From Microbacterium sp. RU33B (GTDB lineage: Bacteria > Actinomycetota > Actinomycetes > Actinomycetales > Microbacteriaceae), in NCBI RefSeq assembly GCF_900155915.1, contig NZ_FTPO01000001.1, positions 744,001 to 808,000 of the forward strand: a stretch of 64,000 bases of DNA, read 5' to 3'. The notes beneath the pieces were generated by a model. The model did not search any database. It had not been told where the DNA came from and worked only from the letters and a program-made list of their open reading frames with translations. This document shows, piece after piece, positions 24,536 through 33,539 of the stretch. Position numbers and translations under genes: made by a program. How positions within the stretch are numbered: the stretch's first letter is position 1; the number at the start of each line of letters is the position of its first letter.

Positions 24536-26101
24536 TCAGACCCAGCTCTGCAGCCAGTTGTGCAGCCGCCAGAAGTCATAGGGGACCGGGGTGGCCGTGA
24601 GCACGGGGTACCAGAACGCCGACAGCACGACCGCGAACGCGAGGAAGACGAGCACGACGCGCTGCCCCGACATCCGTCGCGTCGCGCTCGAGCCGGGCGC
24701 TCCGGAGGCGATGTCCCTCAGAGCGAACGCGAGCGCCAGAAGCATGAACGGCAGGATCGCCACGGTGTAGAACTGGAAGATCGTGCGCTCCGGGTACAGC
24801 AGCCACGGCACGTACGTCGCGGCGATCCCCGTGAGGACGAAGGCGTGACGCCAGTCCCGCGCGACGACGAACCGCCAGGCGAGGTAGATGCACGCAGCGA
24901 CGGCGGCGTACCAGATCAGCGGGTTCGGCATCGAGTAGATGTTCTGCACGCAGCCGTTCGCGGCCGCGCATCCTGCCTCACCGAGCTCGTCCGAGTGGTA
25001 GAACATCGACGTCGGGCGCACGAGCAGCGGCCACTGCCACGCGGGGCTCGCGTAGCTGTGCGCGCTGGTCAGGCCCACGTGGAATCCGTACATCGCCTCG
25101 TGGTACTTCCACAGGCTCGCCAGCGAGTCTCCGAGGGTGGCGGCCGTTCCCCTCCCGTAACCGGCGCTCGTGACGAGCCATCCGGTCCACGACGCGAGGT
25201 AGACCGCCAACGCGGCCGGCACGGCGAGCACCGCGGCCGCCAGGCCCTGACGCAGCCCATCGAGCGGCCACATGACCACACCGGCGCGCCGTCGGGTGAG
25301 GGCGTCGGTCACCACGAGGTACAGCCCCACGGCGACGATCACATACAGACCCGACCACTTGACGGCCGTCGTCGCACCCGCGGCGAGGCCCGCAGCGACG
25401 ATCCACGGTCGATTCCAGAGCAGAGGGCCCCAGTTCGGCGGTGTGTCATCCACCGTACGAGCCAGGATCCCGGCCTCGAGCCGCGCGATGTGGCTGCGGC
25501 GGTCGAGCAGGACGAACCAGAACGTCACCAGGGTGAAGAAGGCGACGAAGATGTCGAGGATCGCGACACGGCTCATCACGATGGCGAGACCGTCGATCGC
25601 CAGCAGACCCGACGCGATCGACGCGAAGGCGATCGATCCGGAGAGCGCCTTGGCGACGCAGTACAGCACCAGGACCGTCGCCGTGCCGAAGACGGCGACC
25701 GAGACACGCCAGCCGAACGACGAGTCGGCTCCGAACACCCACATGCCCAGGCCGATGAGCCATTTCCCGAGCGGCGGGTGCACGACGAAACTCCCCGCCG
25801 TGTCGAAGATGTCGGTCTCGCCGGCCTCGAAGCGCTCGTCCGCGCCTTCGGGCCACGTCGCGGGGTACCCGAGGTTCCACTGGCTCCAGGCATCCTTCAC
25901 GTAGTACGTCTCGTCGAACACGAGTTCGTGCGGATGCCCGAGGTTCCACAGCCGCAGGATGCCTGCGAGCGCCGTCACGAGCAGGGGCGCGAGCCATCCC
26001 CAGCGGCGGGCGAGCACCGGGTCGGCGGCGAGGCGGCCGAGCCAGCGGTCGTAGAGCGACGCGCGCGTGGGAGGGAGCAGCGGCTCGGCGGTCGTCGTCA
26101 C
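24536..26101 (-). CDS. Dolichyl-phosphate-mannose-protein mannosyltransferase (Pmt family)
   Basis: This 521-residue polytopic membrane enzyme transfers mannose from polyprenyl-phosphomannose to Ser/Thr of secreted proteins. The first luminal loop has the catalytic acidic pair in VFDETYYVKDAW and the HPPLGKW motif typical of actinobacterial Pmt; about 10 hydrophobic segments follow. I start it at GTG 26101 because TAGGCT lies 7 nt upstream; the GTG at 26119 would place the start codon inside that promoter. It is divergent from rsmI, as in mycobacteria where pmt and the rsmI homologue are neighbours, and shares a large dyad with its promoter. Confidence 0.92.
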   Translation of the reverse strand: MTTTAEPLLPPTRASLYDRWLGRLAADPVLARRWGWLAPLLVTALAGILRLWNLGHPHELVFDETYYVKDAWSQWNLGYPATWPEGADERFEAGETDIFDTAGSFVVHPPLGKWLIGLGMWVFGADSSFGWRVSVAVFGTATVLVLYCVAKALSGSIAFASIASGLLAIDGLAIVMSRVAILDIFVAFFTLVTFWFVLLDRRSHIARLEAGILARTVDDTPPNWGPLLWNRPWIVAAGLAAGATTAVKWSGLYVIVAVGLYLVVTDALTRRRAGVVMWPLDGLRQGLAAAVLAVPAALAVYLASWTGWLVTSAGYGRGTAATLGDSLASLWKYHEAMYGFHVGLTSAHSYASPAWQWPLLVRPTSMFYHSDELGEAGCAAANGCVQNIYSMPNPLIWYAAVAACIYLAWRFVVARDWRHAFVLTGIAATYVPWLLYPERTIFQFYTVAILPFMLLALAFALRDIASGAPGSSATRRMSGQRVVLVFLAFAVVLSAFWYPVLTATPVPYDFWRLHNWLQSWV

Positions 26102-26106
26102 GGCGA

Positions 26107-26158
26107 CCAGCCTAGACACTCCGGAGGGGGGATCCCCTGGACGCAGTGTCTAGGCTGG
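26107..26158. promoter_or_regulatory. 52-bp dyad carrying two divergent leaderless promoters
   Basis: Perfect 14-bp arms CCAGCCTAGACACT (26107-26120) and AGTGTCTAGGCTGG (26145-26158) each contain one TAGGCT -10 hexamer (minus strand 26114-26109 for the mannosyltransferase, plus strand 26151-26156 for rsmI). A GGGGATCCCC palindrome (26128-26137) has exactly the same centre, 26132.5. Confidence 0.75.
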
Positions 26159-26162
26159 CCCC

Positions 26163-26981
26163 GTGATCATCCTCGCGGCGACGCCCATCGGCAATCTGGG
26201 CGACGCCTCCCGACGGCTCGTCGAAGCGCTCGAGTCCGCCACCGTCATCGCGGCGGAGGACACGCGTACGACGATCCGGCTGCTCGGCGCGCTCGGCGTG
26301 ACGAACAGGCCGCGCCTGATCGCGCTGCACGATCACAACGAGAAGGAGCGGGCGGCCGACCTCGTCGAGCTCGCGCGCACCACCGACCTGCTCGTGCTGT
26401 CGGATGCCGGGATGCCCACCGTGTCGGATCCGGGCTACGGCCTCGTGGCAGCGGCGGCCGAGGCGGGCGTGCTCATCACGGCGATCCCCGGGCCGAGCGC
26501 CGTCGTCACGGCGCTCGCCGTCGCGGGACTTCCCACCGACCGCTTCTCCTTCGAGGGATTCGTGCCGCGCAAGCCCGGCGAGCGCGCCGCGTGGCTCGGG
26601 TCGCTGTCGGCTGAGCCGCGCACGATGGTGTTCTTCGAGGCTCCGTCCCGCGTGGCCACCACGCTCGCCTCCATGGCGACCGCGTTCGGCGACGACCGTC
26701 GCGCTGCGGTCTGCCGTGAGCTGACGAAGCTGCACGAAGAGGTCGCCCGCGGGACGCTCGCCGAGCTCGTGGCGTGGGCCGGGCCCGGAGTGCGAGGCGA
26801 GGTCGTCATCGTGGTGGGCGGCGCGGCGGCGCGCGACGTCGCGTTCCCCGACGCCGTGACCCAGGTGCTCGAGCTCGTGCGGTCGGGCACCCGGCTCAAG
26901 GACGCCGCCTCCGAGGTGTCGGGGCTCACGCGCCACTCGTCCCGCGAGCTCTACCAGGCCGCTCTCGCCGCCAAGGGGTAA
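26163..26981 (+). CDS. rsmI: 16S rRNA (cytidine(1402)-2'-O)-methyltransferase RsmI
   Basis: This 272-residue SAM-dependent enzyme methylates the 2'-OH of C1402 in the decoding centre of 16S rRNA. It starts with the family pattern ILAATPIGNLGDAS (3-16), then AAEDTRTTIRLL, SDAGMPTVSDPG and GPSAVVTALAVAGL, with FEGFVPRKPGER near 135 and the C-terminal GEVVIVVGG. GTG 26163 has TAGGCT 6 nt upstream. metG starts 40 nt after the stop. Confidence 0.95.
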   Translation: MIILAATPIGNLGDASRRLVEALESATVIAAEDTRTTIRLLGALGVTNRPRLIALHDHNEKERAADLVELARTTDLLVLSDAGMPTVSDPGYGLVAAAAEAGVLITAIPGPSAVVTALAVAGLPTDRFSFEGFVPRKPGERAAWLGSLSAEPRTMVFFEAPSRVATTLASMATAFGDDRRAAVCRELTKLHEEVARGTLAELVAWAGPGVRGEVVIVVGGAAARDVAFPDAVTQVLELVRSGTRLKDAASEVSGLTRHSSRELYQAALAAKG

Positions 26982-27009
26982 CACGGATCGGCGCGGCATC
27001 TGGCCCAAC

Positions 27010-27015
27010 TAGAAT
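27010..27015 (+). promoter_or_regulatory. -10 hexamer of leaderless metG
   Basis: TAGAAT, 6 nt before GTG 27022; only one base from the TATAAT consensus. Confidence 0.65.
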
Positions 27016-27021
27016 TCACGA

Positions 27022-28599
27022 GTGACTTCCGGCCGTTCCTTCTACATCACGACGCCGATCTACTACCCGAGCGACGTGCCCCACATCGGCCACGGGTATA
27101 CGACCGTGGCCGTCGACACGCTCGCGCGCTGGCACCGCCAGTCCGGAGACGACACGTGGATGCTGACCGGCACCGACGAGCACGGCCAGAAGATGCTGCG
27201 CGCCGCCTCGGCGAACGGCGTCGCCCCGCAGGAGTGGGTCGACCGTCTCGTGGGTGAGGCGTGGTTCCCGCTCCTGAAGACCCTCGACGTCGCCAACGAC
27301 GACTTCATCCGCACGACGCAGGAGCGTCACGAGGAGCGGGTGAAGAAGTTCGTGCAGGCGATCTACGACCGCGGCTACATCTACGCGGGCGAGTTCGAGG
27401 CGCTGTACTGCGTCGGCTGCGAGGAGTTCAAGACCGAGTCCGAGATCCTCGACGGGGAGGGCCCGTTCGAGGGCCTGAAGGTCTGCGCGATCCACTCGAA
27501 GCCGCTGGAGCTGCTGCAGGAGAAGAACTACTTCTTCAAGCTCAGCGAGTTCCAGGAGCCGCTGCTGAAGCTCTACCGCGACCAGCCCGACTTCATCCGC
27601 CCGGAGTCCGCCCGCAACGAGGTCATGTCGTTCGTGAAGAACGGCCTCAAGGACCTCTCGATCTCGCGGTCGACGTTCGACTGGGGCATCGACGTGCCGT
27701 GGGATCCCTCGCACGTCATCTACGTGTGGGTCGACGCGCTCCTCAACTACGCGACGGCGGTGGGCTACGGATCGGATGACGAGGAGTTCGCCCGTCGCTG
27801 GCCGGCGTACCACGTCGTCGGGAAGGACATCCTCCGCTTCCACGCGGTGATCTGGCCCGCGATGCTGATGGCTGCGGGTGTGGAGGTGCCACGCGGTGTC
27901 TTCGCGCACGGCTGGCTGCTCGTCGGCGGCGAGAAGATGTCGAAGTCGAAGCTCACCGGCATCGCGCCGACCGAGATCACCGACGTCTTCGGCTCCGACG
28001 CGTACCGCTTCTACTTCCTCTCCGCGATCGCGTTCGGCCAGGACGGCTCCTTCTCGTGGGAGGACCTCTCGGCGCGCTATCAGGCCGAGCTCGCGAACGG
28101 GTTCGGCAACCTGGCCTCGCGCACGACGGCCATGATCGAGCGGTACTTCGAGGGGGTCGTGCCGCCGCCCGCGGACTACACCGAGCGCGATCTCGGCGTG
28201 CAGAAGATCGTGGCGGATGCCGCCGCCGCCGCGGATGCCGCGATCGAGCGCTTCCGCATCGACGAGGCGATCGACGCGATCTGGACGATCGTGGACGACC
28301 TCAACCTCTACATCACCGAGAACGCGCCCTGGACGCTCGCGAAGGACGACGCGCAGCGTGCGCGCCTCGGGACCGTTCTCTACACGGCCGCCGAGGGGCT
28401 GCGTGCGCTCGCCGTGCTGCTGTCGCCTGTCATGCCGGTGGCGACCGAGAAGCTGTGGATCGCGCTCGGCGCAGCCGAGAGTCTCGGACGTCTCACCGAC
28501 CAGCCGCTGCGCGAGGCGGGGGCGTGGGGCGTGCTCGCACCCGGCACGTCGGTCAACGGCCTCGCACCGCTGTTCCCGCGCGTCGAGCAGAGTGTATGA
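27022..28599 (+). CDS. metG: Methionine--tRNA ligase
   Basis: This 525-residue class I synthetase charges tRNA-Met. It has the HIGH motif (21-24, DVPHIGHGY) and KMSKS (about 305-309, GGEKMSKSKLTG), with the expected TPIYYPSDVPHIGH start. The zinc-knuckle region keeps CVGC plus a second Cys...His pair (CAIH). It lacks the C-terminal EMAPII-like dimerisation domain found in longer forms. GTG 27022 fits the leaderless promoter. The tatD gene overlaps its stop by 4 nt. Confidence 0.97.
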   Translation: MTSGRSFYITTPIYYPSDVPHIGHGYTTVAVDTLARWHRQSGDDTWMLTGTDEHGQKMLRAASANGVAPQEWVDRLVGEAWFPLLKTLDVANDDFIRTTQERHEERVKKFVQAIYDRGYIYAGEFEALYCVGCEEFKTESEILDGEGPFEGLKVCAIHSKPLELLQEKNYFFKLSEFQEPLLKLYRDQPDFIRPESARNEVMSFVKNGLKDLSISRSTFDWGIDVPWDPSHVIYVWVDALLNYATAVGYGSDDEEFARRWPAYHVVGKDILRFHAVIWPAMLMAAGVEVPRGVFAHGWLLVGGEKMSKSKLTGIAPTEITDVFGSDAYRFYFLSAIAFGQDGSFSWEDLSARYQAELANGFGNLASRTTAMIERYFEGVVPPPADYTERDLGVQKIVADAAAAADAAIERFRIDEAIDAIWTIVDDLNLYITENAPWTLAKDDAQRARLGTVLYTAAEGLRALAVLLSPVMPVATEKLWIALGAAESLGRLTDQPLREAGAWGVLAPGTSVNGLAPLFPRVEQSV

Positions 28600-29477
28600 C
28601 CGACCCGAGCCAGTACGTCCGCGCGCGGACGCAGGAGGGGCGCGGCGACGTCCGGTGGCCGGCGGCTCCTGAGCCGCTCGCCGTGCCCGTCTACGACAAT
28701 CACGCGCACCTCGAGATCGAAGACGGCGACGAGCCGCTCTCGCTCGGCGACCAGCTCGACCGCGCCGCGGACGTCGGCGTGATCGGCGTCGTCCAAGCCG
28801 GCGGCGACATCGACTCGAGTCGCTGGTCGGCCTGGGCCGCGGCATCCCACCCGCGGGTGCTCGCGGCGGTCGCGATCCACCCCAACGAAGCTCCGGCGTA
28901 CGCCGCGGCAGGGCGTCTCGACGAGGCGATCGCCGTGATCGACGAACTCGCGGCTCAGCCTCGGGTACGGGCGATCGGCGAGACGGGCCTCGACTTCTTC
29001 CGCACCGAGGCCGACGGCATCCCGGCCCAGCACGAGAGCTTCGAAGCCCACATCGCTCTGGCCAAGAAGCACGGCATCGCGATGCAGATCCACGACCGCG
29101 ATGCGCACGACGCCGTGCTCGAGACCCTGACCCGCGTGGGCGCCCCCGATCGCACGGTGTTCCACTGCTTCTCGGGAGACGCCGACATGGCGCGCATCGC
29201 CGCCGACGCAGGGTGCTACCTGAGCTTCGCCGGCAACGTCACGTTCAAGAACGCGCAGAATCTGCGCGACGCCCTCGCCGTCACGCCGCGGGAGCGCATC
29301 CTCGTCGAGACAGATGCCCCGTTCCTGACGCCCACTCCGCACCGGGGCCGTCCCAACGCGCCTTACCTGATCCCCGTCACGGTGCGCTTCCTCGCCGAGG
29401 AGCTCGGCGCCGACCTCGACGAGCTCTGCGCTCAGCTGGCGTCGAACACCCTCGCCGTCTACGGCTCGTTCGACTGA
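28596..29477 (+). CDS. tatD: TatD family metal-dependent hydrolase (3'-5' exonuclease)
   Basis: This 293-residue TIM-barrel hydrolase has all metal ligands of the family: DNHAHLE (about 33-39), the Glu in GETGLDF, QIHDRDAH, HCFSGD and VETDAPFLTP. TatD enzymes degrade DNA 3' ends and can remove D-amino acids from tRNA; a nuclease role in repair or quality control is inferred from the family. It is translationally coupled to metG and in actinobacteria commonly sits between metG and rsmA, which here is separated by three genes. The 3' end overlaps the convergent MFS gene by 19 nt. Confidence 0.93.
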   Translation: MTDPSQYVRARTQEGRGDVRWPAAPEPLAVPVYDNHAHLEIEDGDEPLSLGDQLDRAADVGVIGVVQAGGDIDSSRWSAWAAASHPRVLAAVAIHPNEAPAYAAAGRLDEAIAVIDELAAQPRVRAIGETGLDFFRTEADGIPAQHESFEAHIALAKKHGIAMQIHDRDAHDAVLETLTRVGAPDRTVFHCFSGDADMARIAADAGCYLSFAGNVTFKNAQNLRDALAVTPRERILVETDAPFLTPTPHRGRPNAPYLIPVTVRFLAEELGADLDELCAQLASNTLAVYGSFD

Positions 29478-30754
29478 TCCGCGGGGTGGCCCGGCGTCTC
29501 CGGGCTGGCGGCGTCGTCGCCGATGACCGGCCGGGCCGCCGCGATGTGGGAGATCGAGCGCCACACGAGCACCAGCGTGACGGCGGAGCCGCCGAAGGCG
29601 AACCACCACGGCGCCGTGAGGCCCCAGGTCTGTGCGATGAGACCGCCGAGGAACTGGCCGATGACCAATCCGCCGAACACGCCCACCATGTTCACCGACG
29701 CGATGCGCCCCTGCAGCTCCAGCGGAACGAGGCGCTGGCGCACGGTCGTGGAGATCGTGCCCCAGATGAACGCGTAGGCGCCGAAGCCGAACATGATCGC
29801 GAACGCGATCGCGGGTGACGTGGTGAGCGCGAAGCCGAGGTGCATGAACACCTCGAGCGTGAGGCACACGCGCATGAGCGTCGCGAACGACACGTGACGT
29901 TCGAGCCAGCCGAACGAGAACGTGCCCACGAGTCCGCCGATCGCCGACGCCGTCGTGAGAGCGCCGAACCCCACCGCGCCCATGCCGAGATGCTCGGTCG
30001 CGTAGAGCACGAGGATGCCCCACGGCGCGGCCCACGTCACGTTGAAGACGAGGATGATCAGCACGAGGGTGCGCACCGGCGCGTTGCCGCGCAGCCACTG
30101 CAGCCCCTCGCGGATCGGGTGCACCTTCGCGCCGCCGACGGGAGCCGACTTCGGTGGGACGGGCGTGTGCGCGATCCGGGCGATGAGCACGACCGCCAGG
30201 CTCACGCAGAGGATCTGCACGAGGAACGGCCAGAACGAGCCGACGGCGAACAGGAACGCACCCAGCGGGGGCCCGGCGAGCTGATTGCCCACGAGGAAGC
30301 CCGCCTGCAGCCGGGCGTTGCCGACGCCGAGGTCGGCGGGTCGCACGAGCATCGGCAGGAGGGTGCTGCCGGCGGAGTCGGCGAAGACCTCGGCGGTGCC
30401 GTACAATAAGGCCGCGGCGAGAACGATCCAGACGGTCACCTGGCCGGTCGCGAGGAACACCACGAGACCGGTCACCACGACGGCGCGGGAGCCGTTGGCG
30501 ATCATGACCAGGCGCCGCCGGTCATGGTGGTCGGCGATCGATGCGGCGAGAAGACCGAACAGCAGCCAGGGGAGGAACTGCATCATCGCGCCGGCGGCGA
30601 CCAGCAGCGGCGACGAGGTGAGCGAGGCGATGAGCAGCGGTGCCGCCGACAGGGCGATCCCATCGCCGATGTTGCTCGTCCACGACGACGCGAGCAGCCA
30701 GCGGAAGTCGCGGCCGAGGCGGCGGGGGGCGATCAGTCCGCCGAGCGAAGGCAT
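29459..30754 (-). CDS. MFS transporter, EntS/MFS_3-like exporter
   Basis: This 431-residue protein has about 12 hydrophobic segments; FRWLLASSWTSNIGDGIALSAAPLL and IADHHDRRRLVM (the MFS loop 2-3 motif) match the MFS_3/enterobactin-exporter-like group, usually drug or siderophore exporters. Substrate unknown. ATG 30754 has TAGGAT 6 nt upstream. The gene interrupts the usual metG-tatD-rsmA order together with the two genes that follow. Confidence 0.88.
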   Translation of the reverse strand: MPSLGGLIAPRRLGRDFRWLLASSWTSNIGDGIALSAAPLLIASLTSSPLLVAAGAMMQFLPWLLFGLLAASIADHHDRRRLVMIANGSRAVVVTGLVVFLATGQVTVWIVLAAALLYGTAEVFADSAGSTLLPMLVRPADLGVGNARLQAGFLVGNQLAGPPLGAFLFAVGSFWPFLVQILCVSLAVVLIARIAHTPVPPKSAPVGGAKVHPIREGLQWLRGNAPVRTLVLIILVFNVTWAAPWGILVLYATEHLGMGAVGFGALTTASAIGGLVGTFSFGWLERHVSFATLMRVCLTLEVFMHLGFALTTSPAIAFAIMFGFGAYAFIWGTISTTVRQRLVPLELQGRIASVNMVGVFGGLVIGQFLGGLIAQTWGLTAPWWFAFGGSAVTLVLVWRSISHIAAARPVIGDDAASPETPGHPADQSNEP

Positions 30755-30760
30755 CCCGCC

Positions 30761-30766
30761 ATCCTA
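30761..30766 (-). promoter_or_regulatory. -10 hexamer of leaderless MFS gene
   Basis: TAGGAT on the minus strand, 6 nt before ATG 30754. Confidence 0.55.
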
Positions 30767-30880
30767 GGAGGAACACCCGACACGGATCGCTCACGCAGTG
30801 TTCACCCGCCGGTGCCGGATATCCACGAAACATGCCTGTAACATTTCGGCAGATCGACCGAACGCCCGACAGGGGGAGAC

Positions 30881-31822
30881 GTGCGCGCTGCCGAGTATCC
30901 TGCGCCCGAGCGCGTGCTGGTGCACCTGAGCGACACGCATCTGCGCGCGGCGGGTTCGCGACTGTACGACGAGATCGACTCCGCCGAGCGCCTCGAGCGT
31001 GTGCTCGAGACGATCGAGTCCAGCGGACTGCACCCCGATGCGGTCGTGATCACGGGTGACCTCGCCGACTTCGGCGAGGCTGCGGCCTACCGCCAGCTGC
31101 GCTCGCTCGTCGGGCCGTTCGCGGCGAGGCTCGGCACCCGGATCGTGTGGGTCATGGGCAACCACGACGATCGGCCGGCGTTCCGCGCGGCGCTGCTCGG
31201 TGACGATTCCGCCGACCTCGCGCCCATCGACCGCGTCGACGAGCTGGATGGACTGCGCCTGATCACCCTCGACACGACGGTGCCCGGCCACCACCACGGC
31301 GAGCTCGGCGACGCCCAGCTCGGGTGGCTGCGCGATGTGCTCGCCACCCCGGCTCCTCTGGGCACGATCCTCGCGATGCACCATCCGCCCGTGCCGAGCG
31401 TGCTGCCGCTCGCCGCGACGGTCGAGCTGCGCGACCAGTCCCGCCTGGCCGAGGTCCTGCGCGGAAGCGATGTGCGCACGATCATCGCCGGTCACCTCCA
31501 CTACTCGACGTTCGCGACGTTCGCCGGCATCCCCGTCTCCGTGGCGTCGGCCACGTGCTACACGCAGGACCTCACGGTTCCCGTGGGCGGAACGCGTCCG
31601 CAGGACGCGGCGCAGGGGTACAACCTGGTGCACGTCTACGACGAGACGATCGTGCACTCGGTCGTCGCCCTGCCCTCGGCGCCGCATCCGCTCGAGTACG
31701 TCGACGCCGCCGACGCCCGCAGGCGCCTCGCGGCGGCGGGGATCGATGCGGGCGAGGAGCGTCGGCTCAGCGAGGCGCGACGGATCGCGCCGCCGACAGA
31801 GCCTCTGCAGGTTCTGCGCTGA
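30881..31822 (+). CDS. Metallophosphoesterase, CpdA-like cyclic-nucleotide phosphodiesterase
   Basis: This 313-residue calcineurin-fold enzyme has the complete dimetal motif set: [22 protein letters not shown] and GHLHYSTF. The match to class III cyclic-nucleotide phosphodiesterases (CpdA, Rv0805) suggests hydrolysis of cAMP or another phosphodiester; the true substrate is open. It starts at GTG 30881 just after an AGGGGGAG purine run, and a TAACAT hexamer at 30839-30844 could be its -10. Its last 56 nt overlap the convergent Stealth gene. Confidence 0.9.
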   Translation: MRAAEYPAPERVLVHLSDTHLRAAGSRLYDEIDSAERLERVLETIESSGLHPDAVVITGDLADFGEAAAYRQLRSLVGPFAARLGTRIVWVMGNHDDRPAFRAALLGDDSADLAPIDRVDELDGLRLITLDTTVPGHHHGELGDAQLGWLRDVLATPAPLGTILAMHHPPVPSVLPLAATVELRDQSRLAEVLRGSDVRTIIAGHLHYSTFATFAGIPVSVASATCYTQDLTVPVGGTRPQDAAQGYNLVHVYDETIVHSVVALPSAPHPLEYVDAADARRRLAAAGIDAGEERRLSEARRIAPPTEPLQVLR

Positions 31823-33362
31823 CGTCGGCTCGCTCCCAGGGCCCCGGCACGGGGAACATGCGCTCCAGCGCCGCGCTCACCGCCCGCACCCGGAGGGCCT
31901 CGGGCACTTCGGCCGCTCCGCCGTCGTTCAGGCAGAACATGTCGGTGCTCCGCCCCGACGCGAGACGCTCCATGCGCGGGAGGGCGATCGCCATCGTCGT
32001 CTGCACGTAGCGCACCCGCGGTTCGGTCGTCGCGATCGCACGCCCCGTGAACAGCGCGTGATAGTGGTAGAGGCAGTTCGTGGCCGAGATGTCGGTCGCC
32101 GAGCGGAAGCGGGATGCCGCGGTGCGGGCGAAGTCGTCGGCGTACTCGCCCTCGAGCTCGGCCATGACGCTGCGGCGCAGCGGAGTGGCGCAGTGCTCGA
32201 GATCGCGTGTGATGACGCGGCCGAAGCGGGCCTCCAGGAGCGCGCGGTTCACGCGCAGGGCGTTGTCGTGGCCGCTGCGCTCCAGGCGCGTGGGTCCGGC
32301 GCCGATGCGCACGCCGCACTCGACGAACTTCGAAAGCCCGCCCGACGTGAAGAACATCTCGGGCGCGACCGGACGGCCGAAGAACATGTCGTCGTTCGAG
32401 TACAGGAAGTGCTCCGCGAGCCCTTCGATGCGGTGGATCTGCGCCTCGACGGCGTGCGAATTGTGCGTGGGGAGCACCGACGGATCGGCGAAGAACTCCT
32501 CGCTGCGCACGATCGTGACCTTGGGATCGTCCAGGAGCCAGGCGGGGGCGGGGGAGTCGGTCGCGATGAAGATGCGGCGCACCCACGGCGCGTACATGTG
32601 CACGCTGCGCAGGGCGTACCGCAGCTCGTCGGTCTGGCGATAGCGGGCCGCGCCGTCGTCGCCGTCGCCCACGACGTACTCGGCGAGACGCGCGGCGCGC
32701 TGGCGCTGGAAGTCGGTCGACGAGCCGTCGACCCAGGAGAAGACCATGTCGATGTCGTGCGTGAACTCGTCGGGATGCGGATCGAACATGCCGGCGACCG
32801 TGCGCCACGATCGGCCGTACCGCTCGACGTCGACGATCCCGATGTCCTCCGCCGGGGTCGAGCGCCGCATGAGCACGTTCTCGCGCGGCGCGTGCACGAC
32901 ACCGTCCTCCGACCGCCAGAACTCGATGCGCACGGCCGTGTCGGCGCCGAACGCGAGACCGCCGGCGCGCACGACGCGGGGACGGAACACGCGCAGGGAA
33001 GACGCCCGGAGGGCGTCCGCCGCCTCCGCGATGGGGACCGGGGCGGCTCCCTTGAGCTTGGCGTAGAGCGGCTCCAGGCCGCCGAGGTCGGCGAGCACCG
33101 AAAGGGCGTCCGCGCGCCGTGCGGCGTCGACGGCGAGGGCGGGCACGCGCACCGCGTGCCGGATGAGGAGCACCGGGATGCCGGCATCCTCGAGCGCCGC
33201 GGCGATCAGCAGCAGATCGGCGGTGCGCGCGGCATCCGGAGTCGCGAGGGGATCGTGCAGGTGCAGGATGCCGCGCTCGAGCACGACGTCGTCGCGCTCG
33301 AGGAGCGCCGACCAGGAGTCGGGGCGTGCGGGCAGAGCTGTGAGGGCGTTCGAAGCGGTCAA
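31767..33362 (-). CDS. Stealth-family sugar-phosphotransferase
   Basis: This 531-residue protein carries the four conserved Stealth regions: CR1 near 200 ([13 protein letters not shown]), CR2 ([26 protein letters not shown]), CR3 ([14 protein letters not shown] with [10 protein letters not shown]) and CR4 toward the end ([16 protein letters not shown]). Stealth enzymes transfer hexose-1-phosphate groups to build phosphodiester-linked surface polysaccharides. An N-terminal 190-residue region is extra and unrecognised. It starts at TTG 33362, supported by GGGAGG 6 nt upstream. No other capsule genes are adjacent, which is unusual. Confidence 0.88.
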   Translation of the reverse strand: MTASNALTALPARPDSWSALLERDDVVLERGILHLHDPLATPDAARTADLLLIAAALEDAGIPVLLIRHAVRVPALAVDAARRADALSVLADLGGLEPLYAKLKGAAPVPIAEAADALRASSLRVFRPRVVRAGGLAFGADTAVRIEFWRSEDGVVHAPRENVLMRRSTPAEDIGIVDVERYGRSWRTVAGMFDPHPDEFTHDIDMVFSWVDGSSTDFQRQRAARLAEYVVGDGDDGAARYRQTDELRYALRSVHMYAPWVRRIFIATDSPAPAWLLDDPKVTIVRSEEFFADPSVLPTHNSHAVEAQIHRIEGLAEHFLYSNDDMFFGRPVAPEMFFTSGGLSKFVECGVRIGAGPTRLERSGHDNALRVNRALLEARFGRVITRDLEHCATPLRRSVMAELEGEYADDFARTAASRFRSATDISATNCLYHYHALFTGRAIATTEPRVRYVQTTMAIALPRMERLASGRSTDMFCLNDGGAAEVPEALRVRAVSAALERMFPVPGPWERADVSAEPAEALSAARSVAPR

Positions 33363-33395
33363 GGGGGTCCTCCCACCGGAGCCAGGGGTTCGCTC

Positions 33396-33424
33396 AGGCT
33401 AAGCGCCACCTGTTTCGCACAGGT
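33396..33424 (-). promoter_or_regulatory. Possible promoter and dyad before the Stealth gene
   Basis: Minus-strand TAGCCT (33401-33396) could be the -10; the perfect dyad ACCTGT-N5-ACAGGT (33408-33424) ends where a -35 would lie, 17 bp upstream. The rest of the gap 33363-33539 shows nothing else clear. Confidence 0.35.
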
Positions 33425-33527
33425 TTCCCCTTGAAATGGCCTCGGATCTGTGCAGCGGTGTCGTGGAGCGACGGAAGCTGCATCTCGCGTCGACGGCGGA
33501 GAACCGACCCTACACCGCGCGCCTGGG

Positions 33528-33533
33528 TACTGT
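33528..33533 (+). promoter_or_regulatory. -10 hexamer of leaderless rsmA
   Basis: TACTGT, 6 nt before ATG 33540. Confidence 0.55.
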
Positions 33534-33539
33534 GGAGAC

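Noticed and set aside
24008..24579. Two overlapping frames (one on each strand) in the gene-free interval
   Set aside because: Neither has a ribosome site, leaderless promoter or recognisable motifs, and the composition does not fit local coding DNA.
26102..26119. GTG 26119 as start of the mannosyltransferase
   Set aside because: It lies within the promoter dyad and upstream of the TAGGCT -10; GTG 26101 fits the leaderless pattern.
31767..31822. Possible fusion or misassembly where phosphodiesterase and Stealth genes overlap
   Set aside because: Both frames keep plausible C-termini, and convergent overlaps of similar size occur elsewhere in the window (20506-20587, 58393-58454).
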